Counted from the stretch's first letter, positions 1-8,732 are shown. The stretch is DNA of 8,926 bases from Bacillota bacterium (GCA_021820805.1 JAKADF010000106.1:1-8926); one strand, 5' to 3'. The notes: generated by a model not told the origin, from the sequence alone. Made by a program: numbers and translations.

Positions 1-326
1 CTATGAATAGCCGCTGGTTTACGGAGGATTGTCCCAGCATTGTTCACAAGAATATCAATTACCGGATTTTGCTCCTTGACTCGCTTAATAAATGAATAGA
101 GTACCGCGCGATCTGAAAAATCGCATGTATGTCCTTTAAAGTTCCGCCCCAAAGACACTACTTCCCGTTCAATATCGCTTCCGTTTTCCTCTAAGGATGC
201 ACTTACACCAATAATGTCAGCACCTGCTTCTGCGAGGGCAAGTGCCATCGCTTTTCCGATTCCCCTCTTGGCCCCAGTAACTAAAGCTGTCTTTCCATTC
301 AATTTAAATTGGTCTAAAACTCCCAT
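1..326 (-). CDS. KduD-like short-chain dehydrogenase (partial, C-terminus off window)
   Basis: Partial: 108 N-terminal codons are present and the rest lies beyond the left edge. The Rossmann cofactor motif TGAKRGIG is at residues 18-25 and NNAG at 95-98, so this is a classical SDR oxidoreductase; the catalytic Ser-Tyr-Lys would be in the missing part. The start region (MGVLDQFKLNGKTALVTG) and the GADIIG stretch resemble KduD, 2-dehydro-3-deoxy-D-gluconate 5-dehydrogenase, and related gluconate 5-dehydrogenases (from memory of the family). Two ATGs are adjacent (327-329 and 324-326). The second is preferred because AAGGAGG at 334-340 lies 7 bases from it and only 4 from the first. It follows the enolase-superfamily gene by 31 bases, so the two are probably one transcript acting on sugar acids. 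The exact substrate cannot be told; another SDR with different specificity is possible. Confidence 0.85.
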   Translation of the reverse strand, partial: MGVLDQFKLNGKTALVTGAKRGIGKAMALALAEAGADIIGVSASLEENGSDIEREVVSLGRNFKGHTCDFSDRAVLYSFIKRVKEQNPVIDILVNNAGTILRKPAAIH

Positions 327-333
327 CATTCGA

Positions 334-340
334 CCTCCTT
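334..340 (-). promoter_or_regulatory. Ribosome-binding site of the KduD-like gene
   Basis: Perfect AAGGAGG on the minus strand. Its distance decides between two back-to-back ATG codons in favour of the downstream one at 324-326 (7 bases). Confidence 0.85.
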
Positions 341-357
341 CAAACCACTTCAACTAA

Positions 358-1458
358 TCAAAACGTCATTTTATATTCCCGCAAAAGTTCAAAACGGAAT
401 TTCACACCAGTCCCTGGTGTATATGGAGCTGTTGCTCTGCCGTTTTCTAGGACGAGCGGACGTGTTGTATACTTATCAATCGGAAAACTGTGCACTTCAA
501 GATAAGATGCATGGGGCATCGCTGACATCAAACTGACATGGAGTTCTTGCATTCCATGCGTGCATATCGGTAAGTTATGTATTTCCGCTAGATGCGCCAC
601 TTTTAGCCAGCCTGTAATCCCGCCAATATTAGAAGCATCTGGTTGTGGATAATCGATGTTTCCTCGACAAATCATATTCTGGAATTCGTGAACTGTGTGA
701 AGGTTCTCGCCTGCTGCAACCGCTAATCCACCCTCTTTAGAAATGCGATGATACCCATCATAATCATCAGGAATTGTTGGCTCTTCAAGCCACAAAATGT
801 CGTACTGTTTTAGAAGTTTTGCTGCTTTTATCGCAGTTGCAATAGACCACTTCATATTCGCATCTACCATAAATACGATATCCGGCCCGATTAAATTACG
901 TACGGCAGCTACACGTTCTATATCCTCTTCTAATCTTTCTTGTCCCAACTTAATTTTTACAGCACAAAATCCACTATCTAAGTATCCTTGAATATTTCTT
1001 AAGAGCTTATCGATAGAAAAATTTAAATCAATTGCACCGGCATAAGATTTAGCACTGTTGTTAGATCCCCCTAAGAGTTTCCACAAAGGCTCATCAGCCT
1101 TTTTGGCTCGCAAGTCCCATAGCGCAATATCTATAGCAGAGACTGCAAAGGAGGCAATACCGCCTCTTCCAACATAATGTATTTTCCAATTCATTTCTTC
1201 CCAAAGTTTTTCAACACAACTTGCATCTTTGCCTAAAAGAAAGGGTTTAAGATCATGTTCAATCATGTTGCAAATTGCTCTGCCGCCAAAACCCCCAGTG
1301 TACGTATACCCTATTCCTACATTGCCGTTTTCCAAAATAACTTTCACAATTGGCAACTCGAAGTGAGTATGAATTCCGTGTTTTGCATCTCCCATATCTT
1401 CTGATAATGGAACTCGGTAATATTCAGTTACAATATCAGCAATATTCCCTGCACTCAT
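358..1458 (-). CDS. Mandelate racemase subgroup enolase-superfamily enzyme (probable sugar-acid dehydratase or cycloisomerase)
   Basis: 366-residue protein, the normal length of the family. An N-terminal capping domain (about 1-130) precedes a TIM barrel. The catalytic set is visible: VKIK (Lys168, Lys170), metal ligands Asp199 (VDAN), Glu225 (LEEP) and Glu251 (GEN), the Asp274/His301 dyad (QPDASNIGG and CTHG), and Glu321 (LEVH). The KxK plus Asp-His dyad defines the mandelate racemase subgroup, which abstracts the proton next to a carboxylate and contains most acid-sugar dehydratases. The open frame extends 48 codons further upstream, to 1602, but that extension is not family-like. The ATG at 1456-1458 has GAAGGGAG (1468-1475) 9 bases away and gives the standard length. 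It is followed by a KduD-like dehydrogenase, which supports aldonate or uronate catabolism. The substrate is not identifiable from sequence alone. Confidence 0.9.
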   Translation of the reverse strand: MSAGNIADIVTEYYRVPLSEDMGDAKHGIHTHFELPIVKVILENGNVGIGYTYTGGFGGRAICNMIEHDLKPFLLGKDASCVEKLWEEMNWKIHYVGRGGIASFAVSAIDIALWDLRAKKADEPLWKLLGGSNNSAKSYAGAIDLNFSIDKLLRNIQGYLDSGFCAVKIKLGQERLEEDIERVAAVRNLIGPDIVFMVDANMKWSIATAIKAAKLLKQYDILWLEEPTIPDDYDGYHRISKEGGLAVAAGENLHTVHEFQNMICRGNIDYPQPDASNIGGITGWLKVAHLAEIHNLPICTHGMQELHVSLMSAMPHASYLEVHSFPIDKYTTRPLVLENGRATAPYTPGTGVKFRFELLREYKMTF

Positions 1459-1528
1459 GCTGAAAGTCTCCCTTCTTAAATGGGACTCTATTAATTGCGA
1501 AATAGGCAGAACATTTATACAACATGAC

Positions 1529-1537
1529 AGTATAGCA
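1529..1537 (-). promoter_or_regulatory. Candidate extended -10 promoter for the enolase-superfamily / KduD-like pair
   Basis: The minus strand reads TGC TATACT, matching the extended -10 pattern TGn-TATAAT with one mismatch in the hexamer. No good -35 box lies 16-18 bases upstream, which extended -10 promoters can tolerate. It would give a leader of about 65 bases before the ATG at 1458. Confidence 0.35.
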
Positions 1538-1595
1538 ATCCAAGTACCCAGTCTAGAAGGAAGCATACATTCTGCGGCCGAATAAATAGAGCAAA

Positions 1596-1614
1596 GGACC
1601 AAACGCAGAGGTCC
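1596..1614 (+). repeat. Inverted repeat GGACC / GGTCC upstream of the yitT-like gene
   Basis: Perfect 5-base arms (1596-1600 and 1610-1614) with a 9-base loop, on the rightward leader. It could be an RNA hairpin or a regulator site; short arms make chance possible. Confidence 0.35.
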
Positions 1615-1622
1615 GTGGAATT

Positions 1623-1637
1623 ATTCCCGAAGGGAAT
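1623..1637 (+). promoter_or_regulatory. Inverted repeat holding the yitT-like ribosome-binding site
   Basis: ATTCCC and GGGAAT form a perfect 6-base inverted repeat around GAA. The right arm contains AAGGGA (1630-1635), the only SD-like sequence before the ATG at 1646 (10 bases away). If the RNA folds, the ribosome-binding site would be paired, so translation could be dampened or controlled. Seen directly; the function is inferred. Confidence 0.4.
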
Positions 1638-1645
1638 TTACGACC

Positions 1646-2248
1646 ATGGCATATCTAAAAATATTAATTTATTCGTTTCTAACAGCAATAGGCGTAATTG
1701 TATTGCACCACGCACGACTCGTTACCGGGGGTACTGGAGGATTGTCCCTTTCTGTGACCTATCTTACCGGAGTGCCATTTTATGCAGTATTTTTTGTCAT
1801 GAATCTCCCGTTTTACTTAATCTCGTTTAAAGGAATTGGACCCACCTTTACGCTTCGAACAGTTCTCGCAGTTACTTGGATGTCACTTTCAACAGGCATC
1901 GATTCCTTACTTCCGTCGATTCCTATCCCGCCCATACTCGGTGCTCCAATTGCTGGAACCTTAATTGGACTCGGTGTGTCAGGAGTATTTCTGAATCAAT
2001 CCTCACTCGGAGGTTTCAACATTCTCGCCATGTATTGCCTGAAACGGTTTGGATGGAAACCGGGGACAGTTAATTTTTTCTTTGATTTCCTGGCCGTCGC
2101 TTCTGGTTTTTATTCTGTTGGGGCATGGCATGGGATATTGTCAGTACTTTCGATTTTCATCACAGCAAGAATTATTAATTACAACAAAAATAAAATTGCA
2201 AGAGGCAACTCATTTTCCACTGTCACAGAAGACAGCAAACAAGGTTAG
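1646..2248 (+). CDS. Short YitT-family integral membrane protein
   Basis: 200-residue hydrophobic protein with about five to six predicted membrane segments (roughly 3-20, 42-60, 68-88, 94-116, 141-157 and 160-177). Family landmarks are LVTGGTGGLSL (25-35), NLPFYLIS (53-60), LRTVLAV (70-76), and SSLGGFNILAMY followed by KRFGW (119-137). These fit the YitT membrane domain (DUF161). Typical Bacillus YitT proteins are about 280 residues with a soluble C-terminal DUF2179 domain; this one stops after the membrane part with a short charged tail, like the short form common in other bacteria. The family has no firmly established biochemical role; transport is a guess. The gene stands alone on the plus strand, divergent from the sugar-acid pair and convergent with glpD. 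The only SD is modest and lies in an inverted repeat. Confidence 0.88.
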   Translation: MAYLKILIYSFLTAIGVIVLHHARLVTGGTGGLSLSVTYLTGVPFYAVFFVMNLPFYLISFKGIGPTFTLRTVLAVTWMSLSTGIDSLLPSIPIPPILGAPIAGTLIGLGVSGVFLNQSSLGGFNILAMYCLKRFGWKPGTVNFFFDFLAVASGFYSVGAWHGILSVLSIFITARIINYNKNKIARGNSFSTVTEDSKQG

Positions 2249-2277
2249 TGAAGTACGTCCAGCTAAAACGTTTCACT
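2247..2277. terminator. Stem-loop between convergent yitT-like gene and glpD
   Basis: AGTGAA (2247-2252) pairs with TTCACT (2272-2277), then after a 2-base bulge ACGT (2255-2258) pairs with ACGT (2268-2271), leaving a 9-base loop. It starts on the last two bases of the yitT stop codon and fills most of the 38-base gap to the end of glpD. Position suggests a shared, two-way terminator, but neither strand has a T-run after the stem, so intrinsic termination may be inefficient. Confidence 0.4.
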
Positions 2278-2286
2278 TGGCCGCTT

Positions 2287-3987
2287 CTATACAGCCTCCG
2301 TCGAATCAACAATTCTTTGCTCCAAATCCGCCATAAAAATTGCGGTTTGTTCGGGGGGCCAGCTTAGTTTTTCAGCCATGTAGTTTATGACAGGTCCTTT
2401 CCATTTTTGGAGCCAATCAATGTCAAAGAACAAGCTGCCTGTTCGTCTGATAAAAAAGTCTGAAGGGGTACAAGTAAGTTCACATTCTAGTGCATAAGTG
2501 AGTGTGGTGAAAACTTCAGGAGATAGACCGCTGTTTTCCATTTCGTCTTGCCTTGACCGTAAATAGTCATACAACATTTCGATGTTTATGCCGTACCTAG
2601 TTGCCAGTTTGTTTGCTTCCTCCTCTCTTAGCCCAAGTGATACACCTTCACGAGTCAACGCTTCTACAAATAACGGAAAATAGCCAGAACCGCCAAACTT
2701 GCCGCCCGAAATTGGCACCTTGTCTGTCCGGCATTTTGGGTAGCCTGAAGCCCTTTTCTTTGTTCGATTAATTAAATCCTCCGAAAGCCGTTCACAAACG
2801 ATATCTACAACCTTCTCTGCCATTTTTCGATACCCTGTCAGTTTACCGCCTGCAATTGTAATAAGCCCGGTAGGGGAATCAAATATTTCATCTCGACGTG
2901 AAATCTCAGATGGAGCTTTTCCTTCTTCATGAATAAGGGGGCGAACACCAGCAAAGCACGATTCAACATCTCCTGGCAGAAGTTTGGTTGAAGGAAACAT
3001 AAAATTGACTGCATCTATGAGATACAATATGTCGTCTTTAGTCACACGAGGATAAGCCAAGTTGCCGCATGCACTTACATCATCATCGTAGAAATTCGTA
3101 TCCGTTGTGCCAATGTACGCTTTTCCACCCCGTGGTATTGCAAAAATCATGCGTCCATCAGTTACATCGAAATACACTGGATTTTGAAGAGGGAATCGAG
3201 TTTTATCGACGACAATATGTACTCCTTTTGTAAGGTGGAGTGTTTTCCCTCGTTTCGATCCGTCGATTTCCCGCACTTTATCTGCAAAGGGTCCGGTTGC
3301 ATTTACAATCACCTTCGCAAAGATGTCAAATTCCTTCCCTGTAAGAATATCCTTTGCATGTACACAGGAAATCTTGCCTGACTCGTGTATGAACGATACT
3401 GCCTTCACATAGTTCAATGCAATTGCGCCACGCCTATGTGCTTCTTTTATAACCTCAAGCGTAAGCCTCGCGTCATCAGTACGGTATTCAACATAAAATC
3501 CTGCACCAATCAGCCCTTCCTGCTTAAGAAGGGGTTCTTTAGCAAGTGCCTGCTCGGCTGTCAGCATTTGCCGCCTCTCCCTGCGTTTCACGCCAGCGAG
3601 AAAGTCGTATAAGCGGATCCCGATGGAAGTCATAAGCTTCCCATACTTGCTCCCTTTATAAATCGGAAGCAGCATCCATTCTGGACGTGTCACATGAGGG
3701 CCATTTTCATAAACAATTGCCCTCTCCCTGCCAACTTCAGCTACAAGGCCAACTTCAAGTTGTTTCAGATAACGCAAGCCGCCATGGATAAGTTTCGTTG
3801 ATCTAGAGGATGTTCCTGCCGCAAAATCTTGCATTTCAATCAGTGCACACGAAAGGCCGCGCACCCTTGCATCAAGAAGTATCCCTGCGCCAGTGATGCC
3901 GCCGCCTATTACAAGGAGGTCAAGGTTAGCACGCTCTAAATCGCAAAGCAACCCGGATCGATTGTACGAAGAAAAGGCTGTTCCCAT
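2287..3987 (-). CDS. glpD: Aerobic glycerol-3-phosphate dehydrogenase, FAD-dependent
   Basis: 566 residues, close to the Bacillus enzyme. It oxidises sn-glycerol 3-phosphate to dihydroxyacetone phosphate at the membrane face and passes electrons to the quinone pool. The FAD dinucleotide-binding motif GGGITGAG is at 28-35, followed by the hallmark stretch AAGTSSRSTKLIHGGLRYL (about 56-74), YRTDDARL (168-175), the second FAD-contact segment ITIAGGKLTGYRKMAE (about 376-391) and the C-terminal helical domain with DFFIRRTG (510-517). The frame opens two codons earlier with a TTG, but the ATG at 3985-3987 has GAGGGGAG (3995-4002) at 7 bases and is chosen. It is the last gene of the five-gene leftward operon, 31 bases behind glpK; no terminator-antiterminator leader like that of B. 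subtilis glpD fits in that gap. It supplies the second step after glycerol kinase. Confidence 0.97.
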   Translation of the reverse strand: MGTAFSSYNRSGLLCDLERANLDLLVIGGGITGAGILLDARVRGLSCALIEMQDFAAGTSSRSTKLIHGGLRYLKQLEVGLVAEVGRERAIVYENGPHVTRPEWMLLPIYKGSKYGKLMTSIGIRLYDFLAGVKRRERRQMLTAEQALAKEPLLKQEGLIGAGFYVEYRTDDARLTLEVIKEAHRRGAIALNYVKAVSFIHESGKISCVHAKDILTGKEFDIFAKVIVNATGPFADKVREIDGSKRGKTLHLTKGVHIVVDKTRFPLQNPVYFDVTDGRMIFAIPRGGKAYIGTTDTNFYDDDVSACGNLAYPRVTKDDILYLIDAVNFMFPSTKLLPGDVESCFAGVRPLIHEEGKAPSEISRRDEIFDSPTGLITIAGGKLTGYRKMAEKVVDIVCERLSEDLINRTKKRASGYPKCRTDKVPISGGKFGGSGYFPLFVEALTREGVSLGLREEEANKLATRYGINIEMLYDYLRSRQDEMENSGLSPEVFTTLTYALECELTCTPSDFFIRRTGSLFFDIDWLQKWKGPVINYMAEKLSWPPEQTAIFMADLEQRIVDSTEAV

Positions 3988-3994
3988 AAGCAAT

Positions 3995-4002
3995 CTCCCC
4001 TC
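3995..4002 (-). promoter_or_regulatory. Ribosome-binding site of glpD
   Basis: GAGGGGAG lies 7 bases before the ATG at 3985-3987. It nearly abuts the in-frame TTG at 3991-3993, which rules that codon out as start. Confidence 0.75.
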
Positions 4003-4018
4003 GACCGTCTATGTACTT

Positions 4019-5560
<1,542 letters not shown>

Positions 5561-5578
5561 CTAGTGTTGCAGGTGTAC

Positions 5579-6601
5579 TCAACTCGGGTGTCCGCCTTTA
5601 CGAGTGGTGATTTGTTTATCAAAGACAATGTGCCTTTCTTTAACATGAGTGCTGTTAAGCACCTCTGATATGTTCAAAACAGGTTGCAAACAACAATCCA
5701 CGTTCTCGGAGAATACTAGCCATTCTGCAAATGGCTTAGATAAAAAAAGGGACTTTACTCCTTCATAAACCGGATTTTCATCTGCTGCTTCGGTGAGTCC
5801 CGCACTTGCCCATTCTGGCTTGCCAACCGCCTCACAGAAATTACGCCAGAACTTCGACTCAAGCGCACCCAGACTAAAGGTTCGACCGTCTTTTGTCTGA
5901 TAGAGATGGTAGCAAACTAGGCTTCCGTTCAATTCAGGGATTCCGTGTTCCTCACCAGTTTCATACTGTAAAAGTGCATGGACATGCAACATCCCAATAA
6001 GTGCATCCGTCATCGCAACATCAATATATGAACCTTCCCCTGTTCTCTCACGCTTCACAAGGGCAGCTAGTATCGCCTCAGATGCTGCGATTCCACCTAT
6101 CAAATCTGCAAATTGGACACTTGGAACAATCGGTTCACCTTTGTTGTCCCTTAACTGAGCGAGCATGCCGCTTATAGACATGTAATTCAAATCATGGCCC
6201 GCTTGATTCGCAAATGGGCCAGATTGACCGTAACCAGTCAAAGAACAATACACAACTTTTGGGTTAATTACAGATACAGACTTGTAATCAAGGCCGAATC
6301 TCTTCATTACCCCTGGGCGAAACCCTTCAATCACCACATCTGCCCCTTTGACAAGAGACAGAGCCTGTTCTTGACCAGTGTCTGTTTTGAGATCAATAAC
6401 AACGCATCTTTTTTTGCGGCTATTTGCCGTAAAAACAACACCCGACCCTGAAACTACGGGACCCGTATAGCGGGCGGGGTCGCCGCCGTTTGGCGGCTCA
6501 ACTTTGACAACTTCTGCTCCTAAATCACTAAGCCGCATTGTCGCGTACGGTCCTGGAAGCAAATTGGTGAAATCCACGATTTGAATTCCAGAAAGCCACA
6601 T
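5579..6601 (-). CDS. CaiB/BaiF family protein, alpha-methylacyl-CoA racemase-like, short C-terminus
   Basis: 340 residues. The N-terminus MWLSGIQIVDFTNLLPGPYA, the LGAEVVKVE strand and EGFRPG (about 92-97) are typical of the class III CoA-transferase/AMACR family. Within it, the residues used by alpha-methylacyl-CoA racemases appear: His136 in AGHDLNY, Asp166 in FADLIGG exactly 30 residues later, Glu248 in LGALE, and Arg95. This points to epimerising 2-methylacyl-CoA esters rather than CoA transfer, but family members are hard to separate by sequence. Start: an ATG also occurs at 6608-6610, but GAAGGG (6611-6616) abuts it and lies 9 bases from the ATG at 6599-6601, which also gives the family start MWLSG. 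The protein ends at KGGHPS, about 35 residues before related racemases end. It is third in the operon, between an HSD10-type dehydrogenase and glpK. Confidence 0.9.
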   Translation of the reverse strand: MWLSGIQIVDFTNLLPGPYATMRLSDLGAEVVKVEPPNGGDPARYTGPVVSGSGVVFTANSRKKRCVVIDLKTDTGQEQALSLVKGADVVIEGFRPGVMKRFGLDYKSVSVINPKVVYCSLTGYGQSGPFANQAGHDLNYMSISGMLAQLRDNKGEPIVPSVQFADLIGGIAASEAILAALVKRERTGEGSYIDVAMTDALIGMLHVHALLQYETGEEHGIPELNGSLVCYHLYQTKDGRTFSLGALESKFWRNFCEAVGKPEWASAGLTEAADENPVYEGVKSLFLSKPFAEWLVFSENVDCCLQPVLNISEVLNSTHVKERHIVFDKQITTRKGGHPS

Positions 6602-6610
6602 AACATTCAT

Positions 6611-6616
6611 CCCTTC
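6611..6616 (-). promoter_or_regulatory. Ribosome-binding site of the racemase-like gene
   Basis: GAAGGG touches the first ATG (6608-6610) and sits 9 bases from the second (6599-6601), so it selects the second as start. Confidence 0.65.
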
Positions 6617-6623
6617 AATGTAG

Positions 6624-6653
6624 GAATGAGTTGCAGAAGAATGGGTTGCAGAA
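6624..6653. repeat. Tandem 15-base repeat in the gap before the racemase-like gene
   Basis: Two head-to-tail copies, 6624-6638 and 6639-6653, of GAATG(A/G)GTTGCAGAA, differing at one base. They fill most of the 54-base space between the dehydrogenase stop and the racemase-like start, and end 8 bases before the SD. Likely a local duplication; a role as RNA or protein site is untested. Confidence 0.8.
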
Positions 6654-6655
6654 AC

Positions 6656-7417
6656 TTATCTTGGAGCCATGCGGATTGCCCCGTCAAGGCGAATCACTTC
6701 TCCATTTAACATTGGGTTTTCGACGATATGCTTTGCAAGCGCTGCGTACTCTTCCGGGTGTCCAAGCCGTTTGGGAAACGGAACTTGGGCTCCAAGTGAT
6801 TTTCGTATTTCCTCAGATAACAAGCCAAGCATTGGCGTATCAAAAATCCCTGGTGCAATACTTACAACCCGAATTCCATATTCAGCAAGCTCACGTGCAA
6901 TTGGAAGAGTCATACCCACGACGCCCCCTTTTGATGCTGAATATGCGGCTTGCCCAATCTGCCCGTCGAATGCTGCTACAGAGGCAGTATTGATAATGAC
7001 ACCCCGTTCACCATTCTCATTTAGATCTGACTTAGCTATTTGTTCCGCAGCCAGCCGGATAACGTTAAATGTTCCAATCAAATTGACACTGATTACTCGC
7101 GAAAACTGATTAAGCGGGAGAGGGCCCTTTTTACCAAGGACCTTGCCAGCAACACCAATACCCGCACAGTTTACAACCCCATTAATACTTCCATGGATTG
7201 AAACAGCTGAGGAAATTGCGTATGCCACACTTGTTTCATCTGTTACATCTGTCCTCACAAATGCAGCACCAAGCCCTTTAGCTGTTTGCTCGCCAATCTC
7301 TTCATTGATGTCTAAAATTACTACATTCGCATTTGATTGCCGAAAGAGCCTGGCAGTTGCAGCACCAAGACCTGAGCCCCCGCCTGTAATTAGAAATGTT
7401 TTATGGGTTAATTCCAT
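6656..7417 (-). CDS. HSD10-type 3-hydroxyacyl-CoA dehydrogenase (SDR family)
   Basis: 253-residue SDR that should oxidise (S)-3-hydroxyacyl-CoA to 3-ketoacyl-CoA with NAD+. The cofactor loop TGGGSGLG is at 11-18, Asp36 at the end of the second strand favours NAD over NADP, and NCAG is at 83-86. The catalytic residues are Asn112, Ser146 (NTASVAA), Tyr159 and Lys163 (YSASK). The C-terminal half, from [12 protein letters not shown] through [15 protein letters not shown] and [13 protein letters not shown], closely resembles human HSD17B10 (type II 3-hydroxyacyl-CoA dehydrogenase, also 2-methyl-3-hydroxybutyryl-CoA dehydrogenase) as I recall it. Start ATG 7415-7417 has GAGAGGAG at 8 bases. It lies 38 bases after the thiolase, whose 3-ketoacyl-CoA substrate it would make. 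The insert [11 protein letters not shown] (91-105 region) is the substrate-loop feature typical of this type. Confidence 0.93.
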   Translation of the reverse strand: MELTHKTFLITGGGSGLGAATARLFRQSNANVVILDINEEIGEQTAKGLGAAFVRTDVTDETSVAYAISSAVSIHGSINGVVNCAGIGVAGKVLGKKGPLPLNQFSRVISVNLIGTFNVIRLAAEQIAKSDLNENGERGVIINTASVAAFDGQIGQAAYSASKGGVVGMTLPIARELAEYGIRVVSIAPGIFDTPMLGLLSEEIRKSLGAQVPFPKRLGHPEEYAALAKHIVENPMLNGEVIRLDGAIRMAPR

Positions 7418-7455
7418 CGCAATCGCTCCTCTCGTCCCATTCTTCTTACAGATAC

Positions 7456-8628
7456 TTATCCATCAATGCGCTCGATAATCGTGGCATTCGCCATACCGCC
7501 GCCTTCGCAAATTGCAACAAGGCCAAAACGCTTTTGTCTCTGCTCCAGTTCATTTAAGAGGCCTGCAATAATACGTGTTCCAGTTGCGCCAAGAGGATGG
7601 CCAAGTGCAATAGCACCGCCTTTAACGTTCAGTTTGTCAAACGAAACACCCCATTCTTTTTGCCATGCAAGTACAACAGATGCAAAGGCTTCGTTTACTT
7701 CAAACAGATCGATATCATCTATGTGCATACCTGCTCGTTCGAGAACCTTCCCAGTTGCCGGGATGGGACCTTTAAGCATCGTAACGGGATCAACCCCAAC
7801 AACTGCAAAAGAGATAAACCGTGCACGTGCACGTAATCCAAGTGCCTCTGCAACCTCTTTTCTCATGACAAGTACCGCACTTGCTCCGTCCGAGATTTGG
7901 CTGGCATTTCCCGCAGTAATTAGGGATAACCCCTCAAATGCAGGCTTCAATGCTGCCATTTTATCTAGACTAGTATCTTTGCGGATTCCTTCGTCTTGTA
8001 CAAACGAAATGGTTTCCCCGTCTGCATTTTGAATGGGTACTGGTATAATCTCAGATTTAAACCATCCTTCAGAACGAGCCTTGTCTGCGCGTTTGTGACT
8101 TGTTAGACTAAATGCATCCAAATCATGCCGAGTAAACCCCCATTCTTTTGCAATCATCTCTGCACCAATCGCTTGGTCGAACCACGGTCCAGGAAAGGGA
8201 TAACGATTTTTTAAGTCTTCAGTAAGAGGAGTTCCTGCACGGGTAAAGTTCGACCCCATCGGCACGCGAGACATGGATTCAACTCCTCCAGCAATGACGA
8301 TGTCATACGCACCAGCCATCACTCCTTGCGCAGCAAAATGCAATGCTTGCAAACTTGAACCACACTGCCTATCAAGTGTCGTACCAGGAACAGACTCCGG
8401 CAGCCCAGCCGACAGCCACGCATTGCGTGCGATATTTACCCCCTGTTCATCAACCTGTGTTACACACCCAATAATCACATCATCCACTCGAGCGGCATCT
8501 AAGTGATTACGCTCCACAAGCTTAGATAAAACGTAACCAAGCAAGTCAACTGGATGGGTATTTGCAAGCGCCCCTTTCCGCCTCCCAATCGGGGTACGAA
8601 TTGCATCTACAATCACCGCTTCAAACAT
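7456..8628 (-). CDS. Thiolase (acetyl-CoA C-acyltransferase)
   Basis: 390 residues, the standard thiolase length. It cleaves 3-ketoacyl-CoA with CoA to acetyl-CoA (or propionyl-CoA) plus a shortened acyl-CoA; biosynthetic condensation is the reverse. The nucleophile is Cys89 in [13 protein letters not shown] is at 312-316, His344 is in [16 protein letters not shown], and the acid/base Cys374 is in CEGGGMANA, so the active site is complete. The tetramer/loop region around 120-160 ([19 protein letters not shown]) looks more like degradative and steroid-type thiolases than PhaA/AtoB; that subdivision is tentative. The start ATG 8626-8628 has GGGAGG 7 bases upstream, the strongest SD of the operon. 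It is the first gene of the leftward five-gene block and follows a 286-base control region. Confidence 0.94.
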   Translation of the reverse strand: MFEAVIVDAIRTPIGRRKGALANTHPVDLLGYVLSKLVERNHLDAARVDDVIIGCVTQVDEQGVNIARNAWLSAGLPESVPGTTLDRQCGSSLQALHFAAQGVMAGAYDIVIAGGVESMSRVPMGSNFTRAGTPLTEDLKNRYPFPGPWFDQAIGAEMIAKEWGFTRHDLDAFSLTSHKRADKARSEGWFKSEIIPVPIQNADGETISFVQDEGIRKDTSLDKMAALKPAFEGLSLITAGNASQISDGASAVLVMRKEVAEALGLRARARFISFAVVGVDPVTMLKGPIPATGKVLERAGMHIDDIDLFEVNEAFASVVLAWQKEWGVSFDKLNVKGGAIALGHPLGATGTRIIAGLLNELEQRQKRFGLVAICEGGGMANATIIERIDG

Positions 8629-8635
8629 TTGATAA

Positions 8636-8641
8636 CCTCCC
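8636..8641 (-). promoter_or_regulatory. Ribosome-binding site of the thiolase gene
   Basis: GGGAGG, 7 bases before the ATG at 8626-8628. Confidence 0.8.
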
Positions 8642-8704
8642 TAGAAAGGTAGATTTAAAAAGCAAAATATTCAATTAACAGAAGTTTAAGTTTTTCTGGC
8701 ATGC

Positions 8705-8718
8705 GTAAAGCGTTTTCT
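8705..8718. promoter_or_regulatory. Cre-like site in the operon leader
   Basis: GTAAAGCGTTTTCT matches the CcpA consensus TGWAANCGNTNWCA at all core positions but misses positions 1, 2 and 14. It sits downstream of the presumed promoter, where CcpA could block transcription. Plausible for lipid and glycerol genes in Bacillales; the missing TG and final A make it uncertain. Confidence 0.3.
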
Positions 8719-8732
8719 GACTCTGCAGAAGT

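Larger units (their letters stand above)
1459..1645. other. Divergent intergenic control region between the enolase-superfamily gene and the yitT-like gene
   Basis: 187 bases separating two gene starts. Leftward: a candidate extended -10 box (1529-1537) and an SD at 1468-1475. An imperfect palindrome with CAT/ATG ends at 1512-1526 overlaps the expected start of leftward transcription and could be an operator, but only 5 of 7 half-site positions or fewer pair, so this is weak. Rightward: no convincing sigma-A pair; TTGCGA at 1495-1500 with TACAAC at 1518-1523 is the best, with 4 of 6 matches each. Two inverted repeats lie just before the rightward gene (1596-1614 and 1623-1637). Confidence 0.5.

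Noticed and set aside
1459..1602. 48-codon N-terminal extension of the enolase-superfamily enzyme
   Set aside because: It has a Cys-rich, non-family sequence and would span the promoter candidate. The ATG at 1456-1458 has an SD at 9 bases and gives the usual 366-residue length.
6669..7109. Plus-strand open frame of 146 codons opposite the HSD10-type gene
   Set aside because: Antisense to the strongly conserved catalytic region of the dehydrogenase; no independent evidence of coding.
7466..8032. Plus-strand open frame of 188 codons opposite the thiolase
   Set aside because: It is antisense to conserved thiolase codons, is Ser/Pro/Ala rich with no family motifs, and has no SD. It is a shadow of the real gene.
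8698..8712. Sigma-54 promoter-like GG-N10-GC on the plus strand
   Set aside because: The spacing fits, but the -12 part reads AAGC, not TTGC, and it would give a leader of about 200 bases. Treated as chance.
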